A stretch of 64,000 nucleotides of DNA from Gluconobacter morbifer G707 (GCF_000234355.1 NZ_AGQV01000006.1:1-64000); one strand, 5' to 3'. Shown: positions 1-9,625, counted from the stretch's first letter. Translations and numbers: made by a program. Notes: a model not told the origin generated them from the sequence alone.

Positions 1-665
1 GGCCCTTCGGAAATCAGGGCCGTGACGACAAGATCCGGAGAGCGGGCGACAAGCTGTTCGAGCGGCATGGTTCCGTCCGCGCGCTGGGACGCGAGGGGAT
101 GAAATCCTGACAGGGTCAGAAGATCCTGCATCAGGCCTGTGCCCTCATCGGTCATGTTGGCCCCGATGACCGCCACGCTCAGGATCTTTTCAGGATGCGC
201 CGGATGAAGCGTGGCCAGCCGCGCCTCGAACGCCTGAATGAGACGCTCACCGCGATCCTGTTCGTGAATGGCGCGGGCGACCGTACGGATCTGGGTGGGG
301 ATATCCTTCAGGCCCGTCACGCCGGAAAGCTGGACGAGTGGAACATGCAGCGCGTCAGTGACGAGCGAGACAGTGGGCTTGCGCCATGTTCCGTCAAACA
401 CGACGGTCGGATGGGCGGTGATGAGGTCCTCCCCGCCCGCCCGCTGGATGGGAAAGCCCCGTGCTTTCCGGCACAGGACAGATTCCGCACAATCTGTCGC
501 CAACGGACTGAGACCGGCAATATCAGCCGGGTCCGCCAGCTCCAGCAGGAGCTGGTCCGTGCAGAGGTTCAGCGATATGAAACGGGGATGCGCCGCCCGG
601 GCGGAAACGGTCAGAAGCACCGCCGCGAGCATCATGGGGACGCCAGAAGCCACCCGTTTCAGCAC
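1..665 (-). CDS. BtuF-like periplasmic binding protein (partial, 3' end cut by window)
   Basis: The minus frame is open from about 665 to the window edge. It reads as a periplasmic substrate-binding protein of the cobalamin/iron ABC family: an N-terminal hydrophobic segment ending SARA, then LNLCTDQLLLELADP, a typical start of the BtuF/FepB fold, and later DLLTLSGFHPLA and LVARSPDLVVTAL. The start is uncertain: a GTG at 665 gives a basic-then-hydrophobic signal peptide (MLKRVASGVPMMLAAVLL), while ATG at 635 shortens it. The gene begins 7 bases after the stop of btuB, so the two are almost certainly cotranscribed under the cobalamin riboswitch, which is the main argument for B12 rather than iron as ligand. 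Permease and ATPase genes would be expected beyond the window edge. Confidence 0.8.
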   Translation of the reverse strand, partial: MLKRVASGVPMMLAAVLLTVSARAAHPRFISLNLCTDQLLLELADPADIAGLSPLATDCAESVLCRKARGFPIQRAGGEDLITAHPTVVFDGTWRKPTVSLVTDALHVPLVQLSGVTGLKDIPTQIRTVARAIHEQDRGERLIQAFEARLATLHPAHPEKILSVAVIGANMTDEGTGLMQDLLTLSGFHPLASQRADGTMPLEQLVARSPDLVVTALISEG

Positions 666-672
666 TGTTGCC

Positions 673-2661
673 TTACAGCCCAAATGTTACGCCACCATAA
701 AAAGACCGACCGGGCTGGAGGTAACCCACGGGATTTTCATAATAGCGGTTCCCGAGATTGTCTCCACGGGCAAAGAGCGTGACGAAACTGGCCAACTTGT
801 ATTCGACCGCGACATTCACCGTCACGTAGTCATGGGCGATGACGGAACTGATGTCATAACGATCGTAATCATGCCAGCCGCTGACATAGAGCAGGCTTGG
901 CGTCACGGTCAGGCGCTTGGTCGGCGTCCAGACGATGCTGGCGGTCGCCTTGTGGCGCGGACGCCGGGTCAGGGCGGCCCCCGTCGCCCTGTTCGTGGCC
1001 ACGGTCCAGGTATAGGTGCCGCGCAGGTCGACATCCTTGCGCAGACGGTAATCCACGAATGCTTCCACACCATGTGTCTGAGCGCGGGCGACGTTTACAT
1101 AAGTATAGTTATAACCGGACAGTCCGGTGTCGATCAGGTTGCGGACATGATTTCCGTAATAATTCGCGCCGAATGTCAGACGGCCATCCAGAAGACGTTC
1201 CTCGAACCCGGCGTCAAACCCGATCAGGCGTTCCGCCCGGAGTTTCGGGTTGGCGAGGAAGTAATAGGCCGGATAGCTGACGAAAAGCTGATTGAGGGAC
1301 GGGCCGTGGAAGCCGGTGCCGCCACTGGCTTTCAGCGTCAGGCCCGTACCGGGAATCTTGACGGCCGGAGCAACGCGCCAGGTGACATAGTCACCGTAGC
1401 GGGAGTTGTTATCATAGCGGATATTGGCCGAACCGAACAGGATGTCATGCCAGTGACCTTCCAGCTGTCCCCATGCGGCGTGGGTCGTCGTCTGGGCATC
1501 GATCGGCGTCATGATGCGTTCGCGGATATAATCGTAACCCACGAGGAAAGACCCGTTGTGACCCAGATGGGTCAGGCCCTGCCAGTCCACTTTCAGGCGG
1601 TCACCACGGTTGGAAGCGATCTCCGGATCGCCTGCCGTGATGTCATGGCGGCGATAGGTGATGTATCCGACGCCCAGCGTCTGTTCGAATACGCCCTGAA
1701 AGGATTTCAGATGGGCTGTTCCCCGCAGGATGGCCTGCTTGAGGTCACTTTCGTTCTGCTGATTGGTGGGGAGTTCGGGATAGATGCTGTAATCATCCGC
1801 TGCATATTCGTAATCGGACTGTGTCAGGTGGGCCGTGAACCCCAGATCGAAGTTGTCCGTCACGTCATAGCCGAGACGGACATTGGCCGTCCGGTTGTCA
1901 TTCCGGTTCGAGGCGACGTCGTGGTCCTTCACCTTGTCACGCAGGTTCCTTGGAATGGCCTGATAGTCCCCGACGTGGTTATGGGAAACTTCCACCATGT
2001 AATGGAAACGGTTCACGGACCCTGACAGTCCGGCCGTCTGGTTCTTGGTGGAATAGCTTCCCCCTTCCAGACGCACGAACCCGTGCAGGGGGCCCTGCCC
2101 CTGCTTCGTCGTCATGTCGATCACGCCGCCCATCGCATCCGCGCCATACAGGCCGCTCTGCGGCCCGCGCAGGATTTCCACCCGTGCCAGACCGTCCGTC
2201 AGGAACTGTGCAGGATCAAAAGCGCCACCGGGCGTCGAGGGATCGTTGATGTCCATGCCATCAAGCCGGACCTTCACCTCGTTCGAGTTGATGCCCCGCA
2301 TGAAAATGGAGCCTGTTCCCCCCGGGCCACCTGTCCGCACCATGTTGAGGCCGGGCTGACGGACCAGAAGGTCTGACAGGTCACGCCGTTGCAGCACTTC
2401 GATGTCCCGCTGCGTGATCACCGTGACCTGCGATCCCACCTGGCTGACATCGTGCGGGATACGATCGGCCGTGACCGTGACCGTTTCGGGGGCGGTTGTG
2501 CTTGCAGACCGGGTGGTGACGTGCTGGTGCACCGGTTTTCTGGCCCGGGCGGGAGTAGTCTGGGTGGAGGCGGTCTGGTCCGGAGCTGTCTGGTCCTGCG
2601 CCATGGCAGGAACAGCCACCATCATGCTGGACCCAAGAAGCACAAGGGAAATACGGGACAT
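673..2661 (-). CDS. btuB: TonB-dependent vitamin B12 receptor BtuB
   Basis: A 662-residue outer-membrane receptor. The chosen ATG at 2661 gives a clean signal peptide (MSRISLVLLGSSMMVAVPAMAQ); the frame stays open further upstream into the riboswitch, which is not coding. A Thr/Gln/Pro-rich linker follows, then a TonB box-like ETVTVTADRIP, a plug domain with VRTGGPGGTGSIFMRGINSNEVKVRLDG split over residues about 95-125 and VEILRGPQSGLYGADAMGGV, and a beta-barrel ending in Phe-Gly-Leu. Size and plug motifs fit BtuB (E. coli about 600 residues). The cobalamin riboswitch directly upstream supports B12 as substrate. It leads an operon with the BtuF-like protein. The role is inferred from family and riboswitch context. 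Confidence 0.88.
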   Translation of the reverse strand: MSRISLVLLGSSMMVAVPAMAQDQTAPDQTASTQTTPARARKPVHQHVTTRSASTTAPETVTVTADRIPHDVSQVGSQVTVITQRDIEVLQRRDLSDLLVRQPGLNMVRTGGPGGTGSIFMRGINSNEVKVRLDGMDINDPSTPGGAFDPAQFLTDGLARVEILRGPQSGLYGADAMGGVIDMTTKQGQGPLHGFVRLEGGSYSTKNQTAGLSGSVNRFHYMVEVSHNHVGDYQAIPRNLRDKVKDHDVASNRNDNRTANVRLGYDVTDNFDLGFTAHLTQSDYEYAADDYSIYPELPTNQQNESDLKQAILRGTAHLKSFQGVFEQTLGVGYITYRRHDITAGDPEIASNRGDRLKVDWQGLTHLGHNGSFLVGYDYIRERIMTPIDAQTTTHAAWGQLEGHWHDILFGSANIRYDNNSRYGDYVTWRVAPAVKIPGTGLTLKASGGTGFHGPSLNQLFVSYPAYYFLANPKLRAERLIGFDAGFEERLLDGRLTFGANYYGNHVRNLIDTGLSGYNYTYVNVARAQTHGVEAFVDYRLRKDVDLRGTYTWTVATNRATGAALTRRPRHKATASIVWTPTKRLTVTPSLLYVSGWHDYDRYDISSVIAHDYVTVNVAVEYKLASFVTLFARGDNLGNRYYENPVGYLQPGRSFYGGVTFGL

Positions 2662-2779
2662 GGAGTCTTCTGACCTCGTCAAACACGACGTTGTCCTCAG
2701 AAAAACAGACGTCACCCCGGCAACGGGTCGGTCTGGCGTTCCGGCACACCCCGGCCGGCCCGTCTTTCGGACAACTCCT

Positions 2780-2950
2780 GCGACGGCAGGTCTCCTGGCT
2801 CGTACCGGGTCAGCGCCCCCTTCCCAGCAGAAAAACAGTCTGCCAGTGGTTTTATGGCCCTGACGATCCTCCATCCCTGTGGATGGCGATACTTACAGTT
2901 GCGGGGGCAGCCGCAGCATTTCACTGCGTTCCCTTTTTAAGTCCGCTGGT
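2780..2950 (-). promoter_or_regulatory. Cobalamin (B12) riboswitch
   Basis: Read on the minus strand, this leader contains the conserved cobalamin aptamer blocks in the right order: GGGAACGCAGTGAAATGC, then GGCTGCCCCCGCAACTGTAA, then GCCACTG, then GGGAAGG and finally the canonical B12 box AGCCAGGAGACCTGCC at 2785-2800. It sits about 120 bases ahead of the btuB start, the usual distance for a riboswitch that folds the ribosome-binding region away when adenosylcobalamin is bound. Exact 5' and 3' edges are estimates. Confidence 0.95.
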
Positions 2951-2980
2951 CACGGACACCGTCAGGCCCGTCATGAACCT

Positions 2981-3289
2981 TCATGCCATGATGATGTCAA
3001 TCAAATTTGAAGGATTGTGACCTGTCCGACACACCCCCAGTGTCCTGAAAGCACCCTGCCTGACATGATCCGCCAGACTGTCCGTCAGGGCTGCCAGCCG
3101 GATTTCATCTGCCGGGTCCAGACGCTGCGCCTGGACACAATATGCCGTGCCAATGTCCAATGACCTTCCTGACTCCAGCGGCCTGTCCGGCCCTCCCTCC
3201 TGACGCAGTCGCGTTCCCTGTTCCGGATATTCCTGCCGTTGCGGCGCTCTCTTGCGCCTGACAAAAGGATATGGACAATTGAGGCGCAC
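2981..3289 (-). CDS. Possible small hypothetical protein
   Basis: An open minus-strand frame of up to 102 codons between the B12 leader and the DUF892 gene. Its second half (LDPADEIRLAALTDSL... ADHVRQGAFRTLGV) has amino-acid and codon use like neighbouring real genes, while the first half does not. A TTG at about 3164 behind AGGAAGG is another possible start. No family is recognised. It may be nothing more than a fortuitous frame in GC-rich DNA. Confidence 0.28.
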   Translation of the reverse strand: MRLNCPYPFVRRKRAPQRQEYPEQGTRLRQEGGPDRPLESGRSLDIGTAYCVQAQRLDPADEIRLAALTDSLADHVRQGAFRTLGVCRTGHNPSNLIDIIMA

Positions 3290-3309
3290 CGGGACGGAAG
3301 AGGGAAACC

Positions 3310-3816
3310 ATGGGCGGCAAAGCGAAATCCACGGAGCGGACAGCCTTGGATGTTTATGTTGACTGTCTGCGGGGTCATCTCGCCATCGAGACGAGGGCCG
3401 TTGAAAACGCCCTGTCCGACCTGCCTGCCTGCGAACAGCAGGCGCGCCTGAGCGCGCGGCTGGAGCAGGATCTGACCATGGGCCGCAGCCATGTCAACGA
3501 AATCACGATCATCCTTGCCCGCCATGGCCATCATCCGCCTGTCCCGCATGAGACCGTATCTTCTGTCCTCAGCACCGTTTCCAGCTTCCTGCATGGCGGA
3601 GACGACGACGACATTCTCCAGAGAACGCTTAAAACCGTAGGCTACAGGGCGCATCAACTGGCTTCCTTCGAAACACTGATCCGTCTTGCCTCCCGTCTGG
3701 GCTTTGCGGAGGACGTGAAGATCCTCACCTGCCTGCGGGACGAGGAAATCACGTCTGCCGACTGGCTTGGCGCCAATCTCACCAGCATCATCGACGATTA
3801 TATCGACGCGCTCTGA
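3310..3816 (+). CDS. DUF892 (YciE/YciF-like) ferritin-like protein
   Basis: A 168-residue, mostly helical protein. The pattern YVDCLRGHLAIETRAVENAL, a central RSHVNEITIILARHGH, and a C-terminal ADWLGANLTSIIDDYI matches the DUF892 family: dimeric four-helix bundles related to ferritin, known as YciE/YciF and often tied to stress responses. Glu and His residues at helix positions suit a di-metal site but cannot be confirmed here. No signal peptide or membrane segment. The start ATG has GGAAGAGGGAAACC ahead of it. It precedes the YhaO/YhaN pair by 55 bases on the same strand, so cotranscription is possible. Confidence 0.7.
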   Translation: MGGKAKSTERTALDVYVDCLRGHLAIETRAVENALSDLPACEQQARLSARLEQDLTMGRSHVNEITIILARHGHHPPVPHETVSSVLSTVSSFLHGGDDDDILQRTLKTVGYRAHQLASFETLIRLASRLGFAEDVKILTCLRDEEITSADWLGANLTSIIDDYIDAL

Positions 3817-3871
3817 GCCGTCGTCACGGGGAAGGATTGGCCCCTTCCCTGAGGAAGGGTAGGATAGATGC

Positions 3872-5113
3872 ATGTCCTGCTTCCGTTTTCTTCATGCTGC
3901 CGACATCCATCTTGATAGTCCTCTCCGGGGTCTGGGCCGATACGAAGGCCTTCCGGTAGACGAAATCCGGGGGGCAACCCGCCGGGCCCTGGACCGGCTG
4001 GTTGAAACCGCACTGGAACGGGACGTGGCCTTCGTCATCCTTGCAGGGGATCTGTATGACGGGACATGGCAGGATGTCGGGACCGGCCTGTACATGCTCC
4101 GCGCCCTCAGCCGGCTGGCACAGGCGGGTATTCGCGTCATCACGCTTTCCGGCAACCATGACGCGCAGTCCGTCATCGCGCGGGAGCTACCCCTGCCCGA
4201 GGGGATCGACCACTTCCCCTATGATCACCCGCGCACCATCGTGCTGGAAGGCCTGAAGGTAGCGCTCCATGGACAGAGCTTCCGGGACCGGCACGTCAAA
4301 AAGGACATGACGGCCGCCTATCCCGCGCCTCTTCCCGGATACTTCAACATCGGCGTGCTCCACACGTCTCTCTCCGGTTATGGGGAGCATGAAACCTACG
4401 CACCCTGCTCCATCGAGGCACTTTCGGCAAAAGGTTATGATTACTGGGCACTCGGTCATGTCCATGCCCGGCAGACCGTCTGCGAGCATCCATGGGTCGT
4501 GTTCCCGGGTGTTCTCCAGGGGCGTCATGCCCGCGAGACCGGGCCGTGCGGCGCCATGATGGTGGCCGTGGAAGACCGGGCTGTCCGGAGTGTCGATTTC
4601 GTGGAATGCGATGTGGTGCGCTGGGAGCATCTGACGCTGCCGCTGGACGTCGTGGAGGACATGGACGGGCTGACGGTGCTTCTTCGCCGGAAGATGGAGG
4701 CATTGCAGGATCAGGCGGCAGGACGGACCGTCGTGGTGCGTGTGATCCTGACGGGACGTACGGCCCTGCATGACCGCTTATGCGCCTCCGTCCAGTGGCA
4801 TGACGAGATCCGTGGTATTGCCATTTCCCTCAGCGGGAGTGCTGGCCAGATCGCTGTCGAAAAAATCATGGACCGGACATCACCCCTGCGCCGCCCGGCG
4901 GATCAGGCGAATACAGAGGAACTGGACGCGGCGCTGGAGGGTCTTCTCTCCGATCCGGAATTCCTGGACGGCCTGCCCGAGGCATTCGAAACTTTCCTGT
5001 CCGCCCTGCCCGCCTGTGTGGAGCGGGACAGTCTGCTGGATGGCGATGGCAAATGGCCGCTTGAACAGGCAAAGACGGCCCTGCGCGCGCGCCTCCTGGG
5101 AGACATTGCCTGA
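3872..5113 (+). CDS. SbcD/YhaO-type DNA repair metallophosphoesterase
   Basis: A 413-residue calcineurin-like phosphoesterase with all the Mre11/SbcD nuclease motifs in order: HAADIHLDSPLRGL near the N terminus, VILAGDLYDG, SGNHD, HTSLSG and LGHVHAR by about residue 195. These supply the Asp, His and Asn ligands for two metal ions. The C-terminal half is the variable capping region. It overlaps the next gene by one base (TGATG), the arrangement of Bacillus yhaO-yhaN and of sbcD-sbcC, so the two probably form a complex that processes DNA ends. YhaO-like is preferred over SbcD because the partner is YhaN-like. Confidence 0.88.
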   Translation: MSCFRFLHAADIHLDSPLRGLGRYEGLPVDEIRGATRRALDRLVETALERDVAFVILAGDLYDGTWQDVGTGLYMLRALSRLAQAGIRVITLSGNHDAQSVIARELPLPEGIDHFPYDHPRTIVLEGLKVALHGQSFRDRHVKKDMTAAYPAPLPGYFNIGVLHTSLSGYGEHETYAPCSIEALSAKGYDYWALGHVHARQTVCEHPWVVFPGVLQGRHARETGPCGAMMVAVEDRAVRSVDFVECDVVRWEHLTLPLDVVEDMDGLTVLLRRKMEALQDQAAGRTVVVRVILTGRTALHDRLCASVQWHDEIRGIAISLSGSAGQIAVEKIMDRTSPLRRPADQANTEELDAALEGLLSDPEFLDGLPEAFETFLSALPACVERDSLLDGDGKWPLEQAKTALRARLLGDIA

Positions 5114-8100
5114 TGCGTTTCGAACGGCTGGATCTTCTGCGGTATGGCGGCTTTCAGGACCGGAGCCTGACGTTCCCGAACGGGAAACAGGACCTTCATA
5201 TCCTCTACGGAGACAACGAGGCGGGAAAATCGACTACCCTTGCAGCCATCCGGGACTTCCTGTTTGGCTTTCCCCATCATGTCGGAGCGGACTGGGTGAC
5301 GGCGGGACCGCTTCTACGGATCGGTGGCTGTCTGGAGCGTGACGGTACGGTTCTGTCCGGCATCCGCAGGCGGGGCCGCAACCAGACATTCTATATGCCC
5401 GATGACGAGACGGCGGCTGATGACGCCCTGCTGCGGAACTGGCTCGGCAATCTGGACGCGAAGGGATTCGAAGCGGGCTGGGCCCTCGATCATACACGCC
5501 TGCGAAATGGCGGTGAGGAAATGCGCCGACTGAAGGATGATGCCGGACTGCAGATCCTTGCGGCCGGGCTGGGACTGGGTGGTGTCAGTGCGCTTTCGGC
5601 GGCCCTGGAAAAGGACATGAACGCCGAATGGCGCAAGGGGGGCAGCAAAAGCGCCATGGCGCTGGCGCGGCGCGAACTGACGGACCTGACGCGGGATCTC
5701 CGCGCTGATGCGATCACGCCCCGGGAACTGACCGATGCACAGAAAGCGGTCGCGGAGGCGGAAGCTGCCCGTCAGGCCTGCGAGAACGACTACCAGACCC
5801 TGAGCGCGCAACTGCGCGACAATGCGCGCCTGCGGACCATTGCCGTTCCCTACCGGCAGCTTGTCACGCTGGAAGCCGAACTGGCAGCCTATCCGGTGCC
5901 GGATGTGACGCTGGAAGAGTGCGCCCGGGCGGAAAACACCCTTAAGGCCATCCGGGAGGAAGAACTGGCCTGCCAGACTACTGCAGCCTGGCTCCGGACG
6001 GCTCTTGCCCAGATTGAAGAGCTTGGACCGGTTGCGCCGGTACTGGCGGAAAAAACCATTATCGCCAGACTGACCCAGGACGCCGTTGCACTGGCACAGG
6101 ACCGCGACCGGAAGATGGACCGGCAGGAGCGTATCCGCCGTGACCGGATCTGGCTGGAGCAGTTCTGGTCACGGCACGGAAGTGCGCCCTGCGAACTGCC
6201 TGATGTCGCGGCACTCGAGCGTCTTCAGAAGGCGCTGGACCGGCGGGAGCAGCTGGTGGCTCGTATCCGCGACGTTCAGGCTCGTCTGATGGACGCGCAG
6301 CGCAATCTCGCCGCCTGTTCCCGATCTTCCGGGGAAGAGGACATCCGGCAGAACGAGGACCGGATCCGTCATCTGCGGCTCGGGATTGACTATGCACGGG
6401 CTCTGGGGCCGATCGACAGGACCGTTGATGACCGCCGGGCCGAGCTTGAAGCCGCGATACACCGTCTGGACACGGCGTTTCTCCAGCTTGCCCCCTGGAC
6501 ACCGCCCGGACCTGCTGCGGCGCAGGCACTGGAGGGCATGGCGCTCCCGCCCCGGCGGCAGGTCGAGGAAACTGGGCAGCTCTGGAAGACGCAGGAAGAC
6601 AGGCAGCGTCAGGCGCAGGATACCGTTCACGCAGCACGGCATGAGTCCGCGCGGCTGAAAGAGGAACAGTGCCGGCTGGAACAGGACGGTCAGGCCGTCT
6701 CACGCGAGCAGCTTCTTCAGGCCCGGCAGAACCGGGACAGTGCATGGGAAGGTCTGCAAGATACCCTGCGGACCGGGCATGTTCCTGCATTGCCCGTGCT
6801 GGAGGCGTTCGAAGTGCTTGTCCGGGAAGCCGACACACTGGCGGACCGCCGTCATGCCCATGCTGAGCTGTCAGGGCGGCTGAATGACCTGAAGGCCCGC
6901 ATCCGGGAACAGGATCTTCTCGCCGCGCAGGCGCTGGATACGGCAGAGATGGCCGAAACCGGACTGACGGCCCTGCGGACCGACTGGAACGCGCATCTTC
7001 AGGCCCTAGGCACCCCCCTGCTCCCACCTGTGGTCCTGCTGGACTGGATGGACAGGCGCGACAGCGTGCTTGCCCTCATCCAGAGCATCCAGAGCCTGAA
7101 AAACAGCCTGCGGGATGAAGAACGGCGCCGGGCAGAAGCGATGGCGCTGCTGGAACCTTTCACGGGTGCTCTTCCCCATGCATCCCTCTCCTTCTGGATG
7201 AACCATGCCATAACGCTTCTGGGAGAACAGGAGGCCCAGCTGAAGGCCCTGCGCGAAAAGCAGGACCAGCAGGGACGTCTGCGGGACGAGATCGGAACTG
7301 AAACCGCGCGTCTTTCGGCCATGCAGGACGAACAGGCCATCTGGGAAGAGGACTGGAAAGCTGTCTGTACGGACACACGCTATCCGGGGCAGGCCACGCG
7401 GGCGGATCTCGAAGACATCCGGGAAGCCCGCACGCTTCAGATCCGTCTTCCCAAGGAAGAGGCGGAATTTGCGGACATCGAACAGCGCGCCGCCCGGTTT
7501 GACAGCACGTTGACCCCGCTTCTCGAACGCTATGGCCAGCCTTCTCTGGAAGCGCTCTGCGCGCTGCTGGAACAGGCCCGGGAGGCCGAACAGCGCCGGC
7601 AGACCCTGCGCGAGACGGAAGCGGGTCACCGGAAGGACCTGGAAGAGCGTCAGGTGCGCCTTTCAGCCCTCCAGGCCGATCTCTCCACCCTTCATCAGCG
7701 TCTGTGCAAAACGGAAGACGATGATTTCAGTGCCTGTCTCGCGCAGGCCCGCGCCCGGGCAGAGCGCCTTCAGCAATGCGAGCACTTCCGGACGGCCATC
7801 CTTCAGGCCGGTAACGGGCGGTCTCTCGAGACCCTGCGTCAGGAAGCGGCACAGTCGGACGTGGAGACGCTGGAACATGATTACAACCGTCTGGAAAGTC
7901 AGGCCAAAGACCTGAATGATCGCCGCTCCGAGACCGACCGGGTCCTCTGGGAAGCGCGGCAGGCGCTCTCTGCCCTGGTAAACCGGAAGGGCGCGCATGA
8001 AACGGCGGAACGCATCCAGACGGTGGAAGCGGAACTGACGGACCATGCCAGCCGGTATGTTTCCCTCCGGCTCCAGCATCTGCTCCTGCGCCGCCTTGTT

Positions 8101-8532
8101 GAAGACAGGCGACAGAAAGCGCATGGCCCCCTGCTGGCGCGGGCTGGCGCCCTGTTTTCCCGCCTGACGCTGAACCATTATGCCGGGCTGGCCATGGACG
8201 ATGACGGCGGCGACAGTCTGCTGCTGGCCGGACGTCTGCCCGGGGACCGGGCACTCGTCCCTGTCCATGCCATGAGTGAAGGCACGCGGGACCAGCTTTA
8301 CCTTGCCCTGCGTCTGGCATCCGTGGAGCAGGCGCTGGATCGCGGCATCAGGCTTCCCTTCCTGGCGGATGACCTGTTCATCACGTTCGATGACAGGAGG
8401 ACGGCGGCCGGATTACGGATCCTTGCGGAACTTTCGGAGAAAACACAGGTTCTTTTCTTTACACATCATACCCGGATCAGCAAACAGGCGAGAGAATTGT
8501 CCATTTCGTCAAAATCGGAACAAATACTGTGA
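5113..8532 (+). CDS. YhaN-like (SbcC/Rad50-type) AAA ATPase
   Basis: A 1139-residue SMC-like protein. Walker A is GDNEAGKSTTLAAIRDFLFG at residues about 34-53. Then come some 900 residues of coiled coil very rich in Arg, Gln, Glu and Leu, and at the C terminus an ABC signature region (SEGTRDQLYLALRLASVEQ) followed by Walker B-like LPFLADDLFITFDD. There is no obvious CxxC zinc hook in mid-coil as in Rad50/SbcC, which fits the YhaN branch. It is translationally coupled to the upstream phosphoesterase. Expected cytoplasmic role: ATP-driven DNA-end processing with that nuclease. Confidence 0.87.
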   Translation: MRFERLDLLRYGGFQDRSLTFPNGKQDLHILYGDNEAGKSTTLAAIRDFLFGFPHHVGADWVTAGPLLRIGGCLERDGTVLSGIRRRGRNQTFYMPDDETAADDALLRNWLGNLDAKGFEAGWALDHTRLRNGGEEMRRLKDDAGLQILAAGLGLGGVSALSAALEKDMNAEWRKGGSKSAMALARRELTDLTRDLRADAITPRELTDAQKAVAEAEAARQACENDYQTLSAQLRDNARLRTIAVPYRQLVTLEAELAAYPVPDVTLEECARAENTLKAIREEELACQTTAAWLRTALAQIEELGPVAPVLAEKTIIARLTQDAVALAQDRDRKMDRQERIRRDRIWLEQFWSRHGSAPCELPDVAALERLQKALDRREQLVARIRDVQARLMDAQRNLAACSRSSGEEDIRQNEDRIRHLRLGIDYARALGPIDRTVDDRRAELEAAIHRLDTAFLQLAPWTPPGPAAAQALEGMALPPRRQVEETGQLWKTQEDRQRQAQDTVHAARHESARLKEEQCRLEQDGQAVSREQLLQARQNRDSAWEGLQDTLRTGHVPALPVLEAFEVLVREADTLADRRHAHAELSGRLNDLKARIREQDLLAAQALDTAEMAETGLTALRTDWNAHLQALGTPLLPPVVLLDWMDRRDSVLALIQSIQSLKNSLRDEERRRAEAMALLEPFTGALPHASLSFWMNHAITLLGEQEAQLKALREKQDQQGRLRDEIGTETARLSAMQDEQAIWEEDWKAVCTDTRYPGQATRADLEDIREARTLQIRLPKEEAEFADIEQRAARFDSTLTPLLERYGQPSLEALCALLEQAREAEQRRQTLRETEAGHRKDLEERQVRLSALQADLSTLHQRLCKTEDDDFSACLAQARARAERLQQCEHFRTAILQAGNGRSLETLRQEAAQSDVETLEHDYNRLESQAKDLNDRRSETDRVLWEARQALSALVNRKGAHETAERIQTVEAELTDHASRYVSLRLQHLLLRRLVEDRRQKAHGPLLARAGALFSRLTLNHYAGLAMDDDGGDSLLLAGRLPGDRALVPVHAMSEGTRDQLYLALRLASVEQALDRGIRLPFLADDLFITFDDRRTAAGLRILAELSEKTQVLFFTHHTRISKQARELSISSKSEQIL

Positions 8533-8544
8533 AAATTAATTTAT

Positions 8545-8559
8545 GACCCTGAAAGGGTC
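8545..8559 (+). terminator. Weak hairpin after the YhaN-like gene
   Basis: A perfect 6-bp stem with a 3-base loop (GACCCT GAA AGGGTC), 12 bases after the stop, followed by TATTTCATC. The T tract is poor, so this is only a candidate terminator. Confidence 0.35.
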
Positions 8560-8737
8560 TATTTCATCAGAAACAAACAAACTCTGTTTTCTGTGACACA
8601 ATAAAAAATAAATAATATCTATTTATATTGCCCTGTGTCTTGCCTATGTCTTTGTCGAAATCTTCCAATAACGTCTGGGAAATATCTTCGGGTATTTTCC
8701 TGCCCGGCTTTCCGGCCCATGAGTTCACGGTCTCACC

Positions 8738-9601
8738 ATGACTGACATGCCTTCCGAAGACCTGTCTGCACACCGCATCATCCCACTGGCCACGCTGGCT
8801 GGTCAGCCACGGGGCCTGAGCCCGCTTGTCAGCAGGTTCGAAGCCTTTCCGCGTGGAGACATGAAAGCGGCTTTCGGGCGTGGACAGGCCGTCTGTCTGA
8901 TGACCGAAAACACGGGTGGACGGCTGTTTCTCGATGCGGCACAGCTTGCCGATTTTCAGCAGCAGCTGGCCGATGAGCGGCAGGATAGAGACGCTGATCC
9001 GGACAGTCCGGAGTTCTTTCTCCTGACCGTTATCCGCAGCGCGCTCCTGCGCCATCTGCCGGTTCTGAGCGGATTGCCGACTGTTTCTTTCCCGACGGAA
9101 GCCGGCCCCGGCACATTCCTGCTGATGACGGCGAGGTTGATGGAACAGGGCAAGCTGTCGGACAGTCTCGTCCAGACACGTCAGCGCCTGTTCCAGCATA
9201 TGACAGACCTGCTGATGACCACGCTTCTGGATGCGCTGGATCTGGAGGTCAGCGTCGCGGGACGGCGACGTCATCGTCAGAAGCATATCCGCCATTATAT
9301 CGAGGCCCGCCTTCATGAACCGGACCTCACACCGCAGACCATTGCCAGTGCTTACGGCATTTCGGCCCGGGCCCTTTATCAGCTTTTTGATGGTGAGCCC
9401 GGTGCGGTTGCGGGTTGGATCCTGAACAGGCGTCTGGAACGCATCCATGCCGATCTGACGGACCCTGCCCATGATGCCCTGACCATCGCAGATATTGCCC
9501 TGCGGCATGGTTTCCGGAACGCCGCCCATTTCTCGCGGCGCTTCAGGCAGAAATTCGGGGTCTCGCCCCGTGATATCCGGCAGAAACGCCTGTCCGCCTG
9601 A
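8738..9601 (+). CDS. AraC-family transcriptional regulator
   Basis: A 287-residue protein. The C-terminal 100 residues are an AraC/XylS double helix-turn-helix: IRHYIEARLHEPDLTPQTIA with ASAYGISARALYQLF, then LTIADIALRHGFRNAAHFSR followed by RFRQKFGVSPRDIR. The N-terminal part fits the cupin-like AraC_binding_2 sensor (ETRUE: MTENTGGRLFL and the helical stretch around FQQQLADERQDRD). The ligand is unknown and no divergent target is obvious, since its neighbours are the YhaN-like gene upstream and hldE convergent downstream. The ATG at 8738 has no strong ribosome-binding site. Confidence 0.85.
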   Translation: MTDMPSEDLSAHRIIPLATLAGQPRGLSPLVSRFEAFPRGDMKAAFGRGQAVCLMTENTGGRLFLDAAQLADFQQQLADERQDRDADPDSPEFFLLTVIRSALLRHLPVLSGLPTVSFPTEAGPGTFLLMTARLMEQGKLSDSLVQTRQRLFQHMTDLLMTTLLDALDLEVSVAGRRRHRQKHIRHYIEARLHEPDLTPQTIASAYGISARALYQLFDGEPGAVAGWILNRRLERIHADLTDPAHDALTIADIALRHGFRNAAHFSRRFRQKFGVSPRDIRQKRLSA

Positions 9602-9625
9602 TCCTGTGTCGACCGGGAGCAGAGG

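Noticed and set aside
268-2025. 585-codon plus-strand open frame opposite btuB and the BtuF-like gene
   Set aside because: It is the antisense shadow of two well-supported genes, and its protein matches no family pattern.
3085-3873. 262-codon minus frame opposite the DUF892 gene
   Set aside because: Antisense shadow; the plus strand has the family motifs and a good start.
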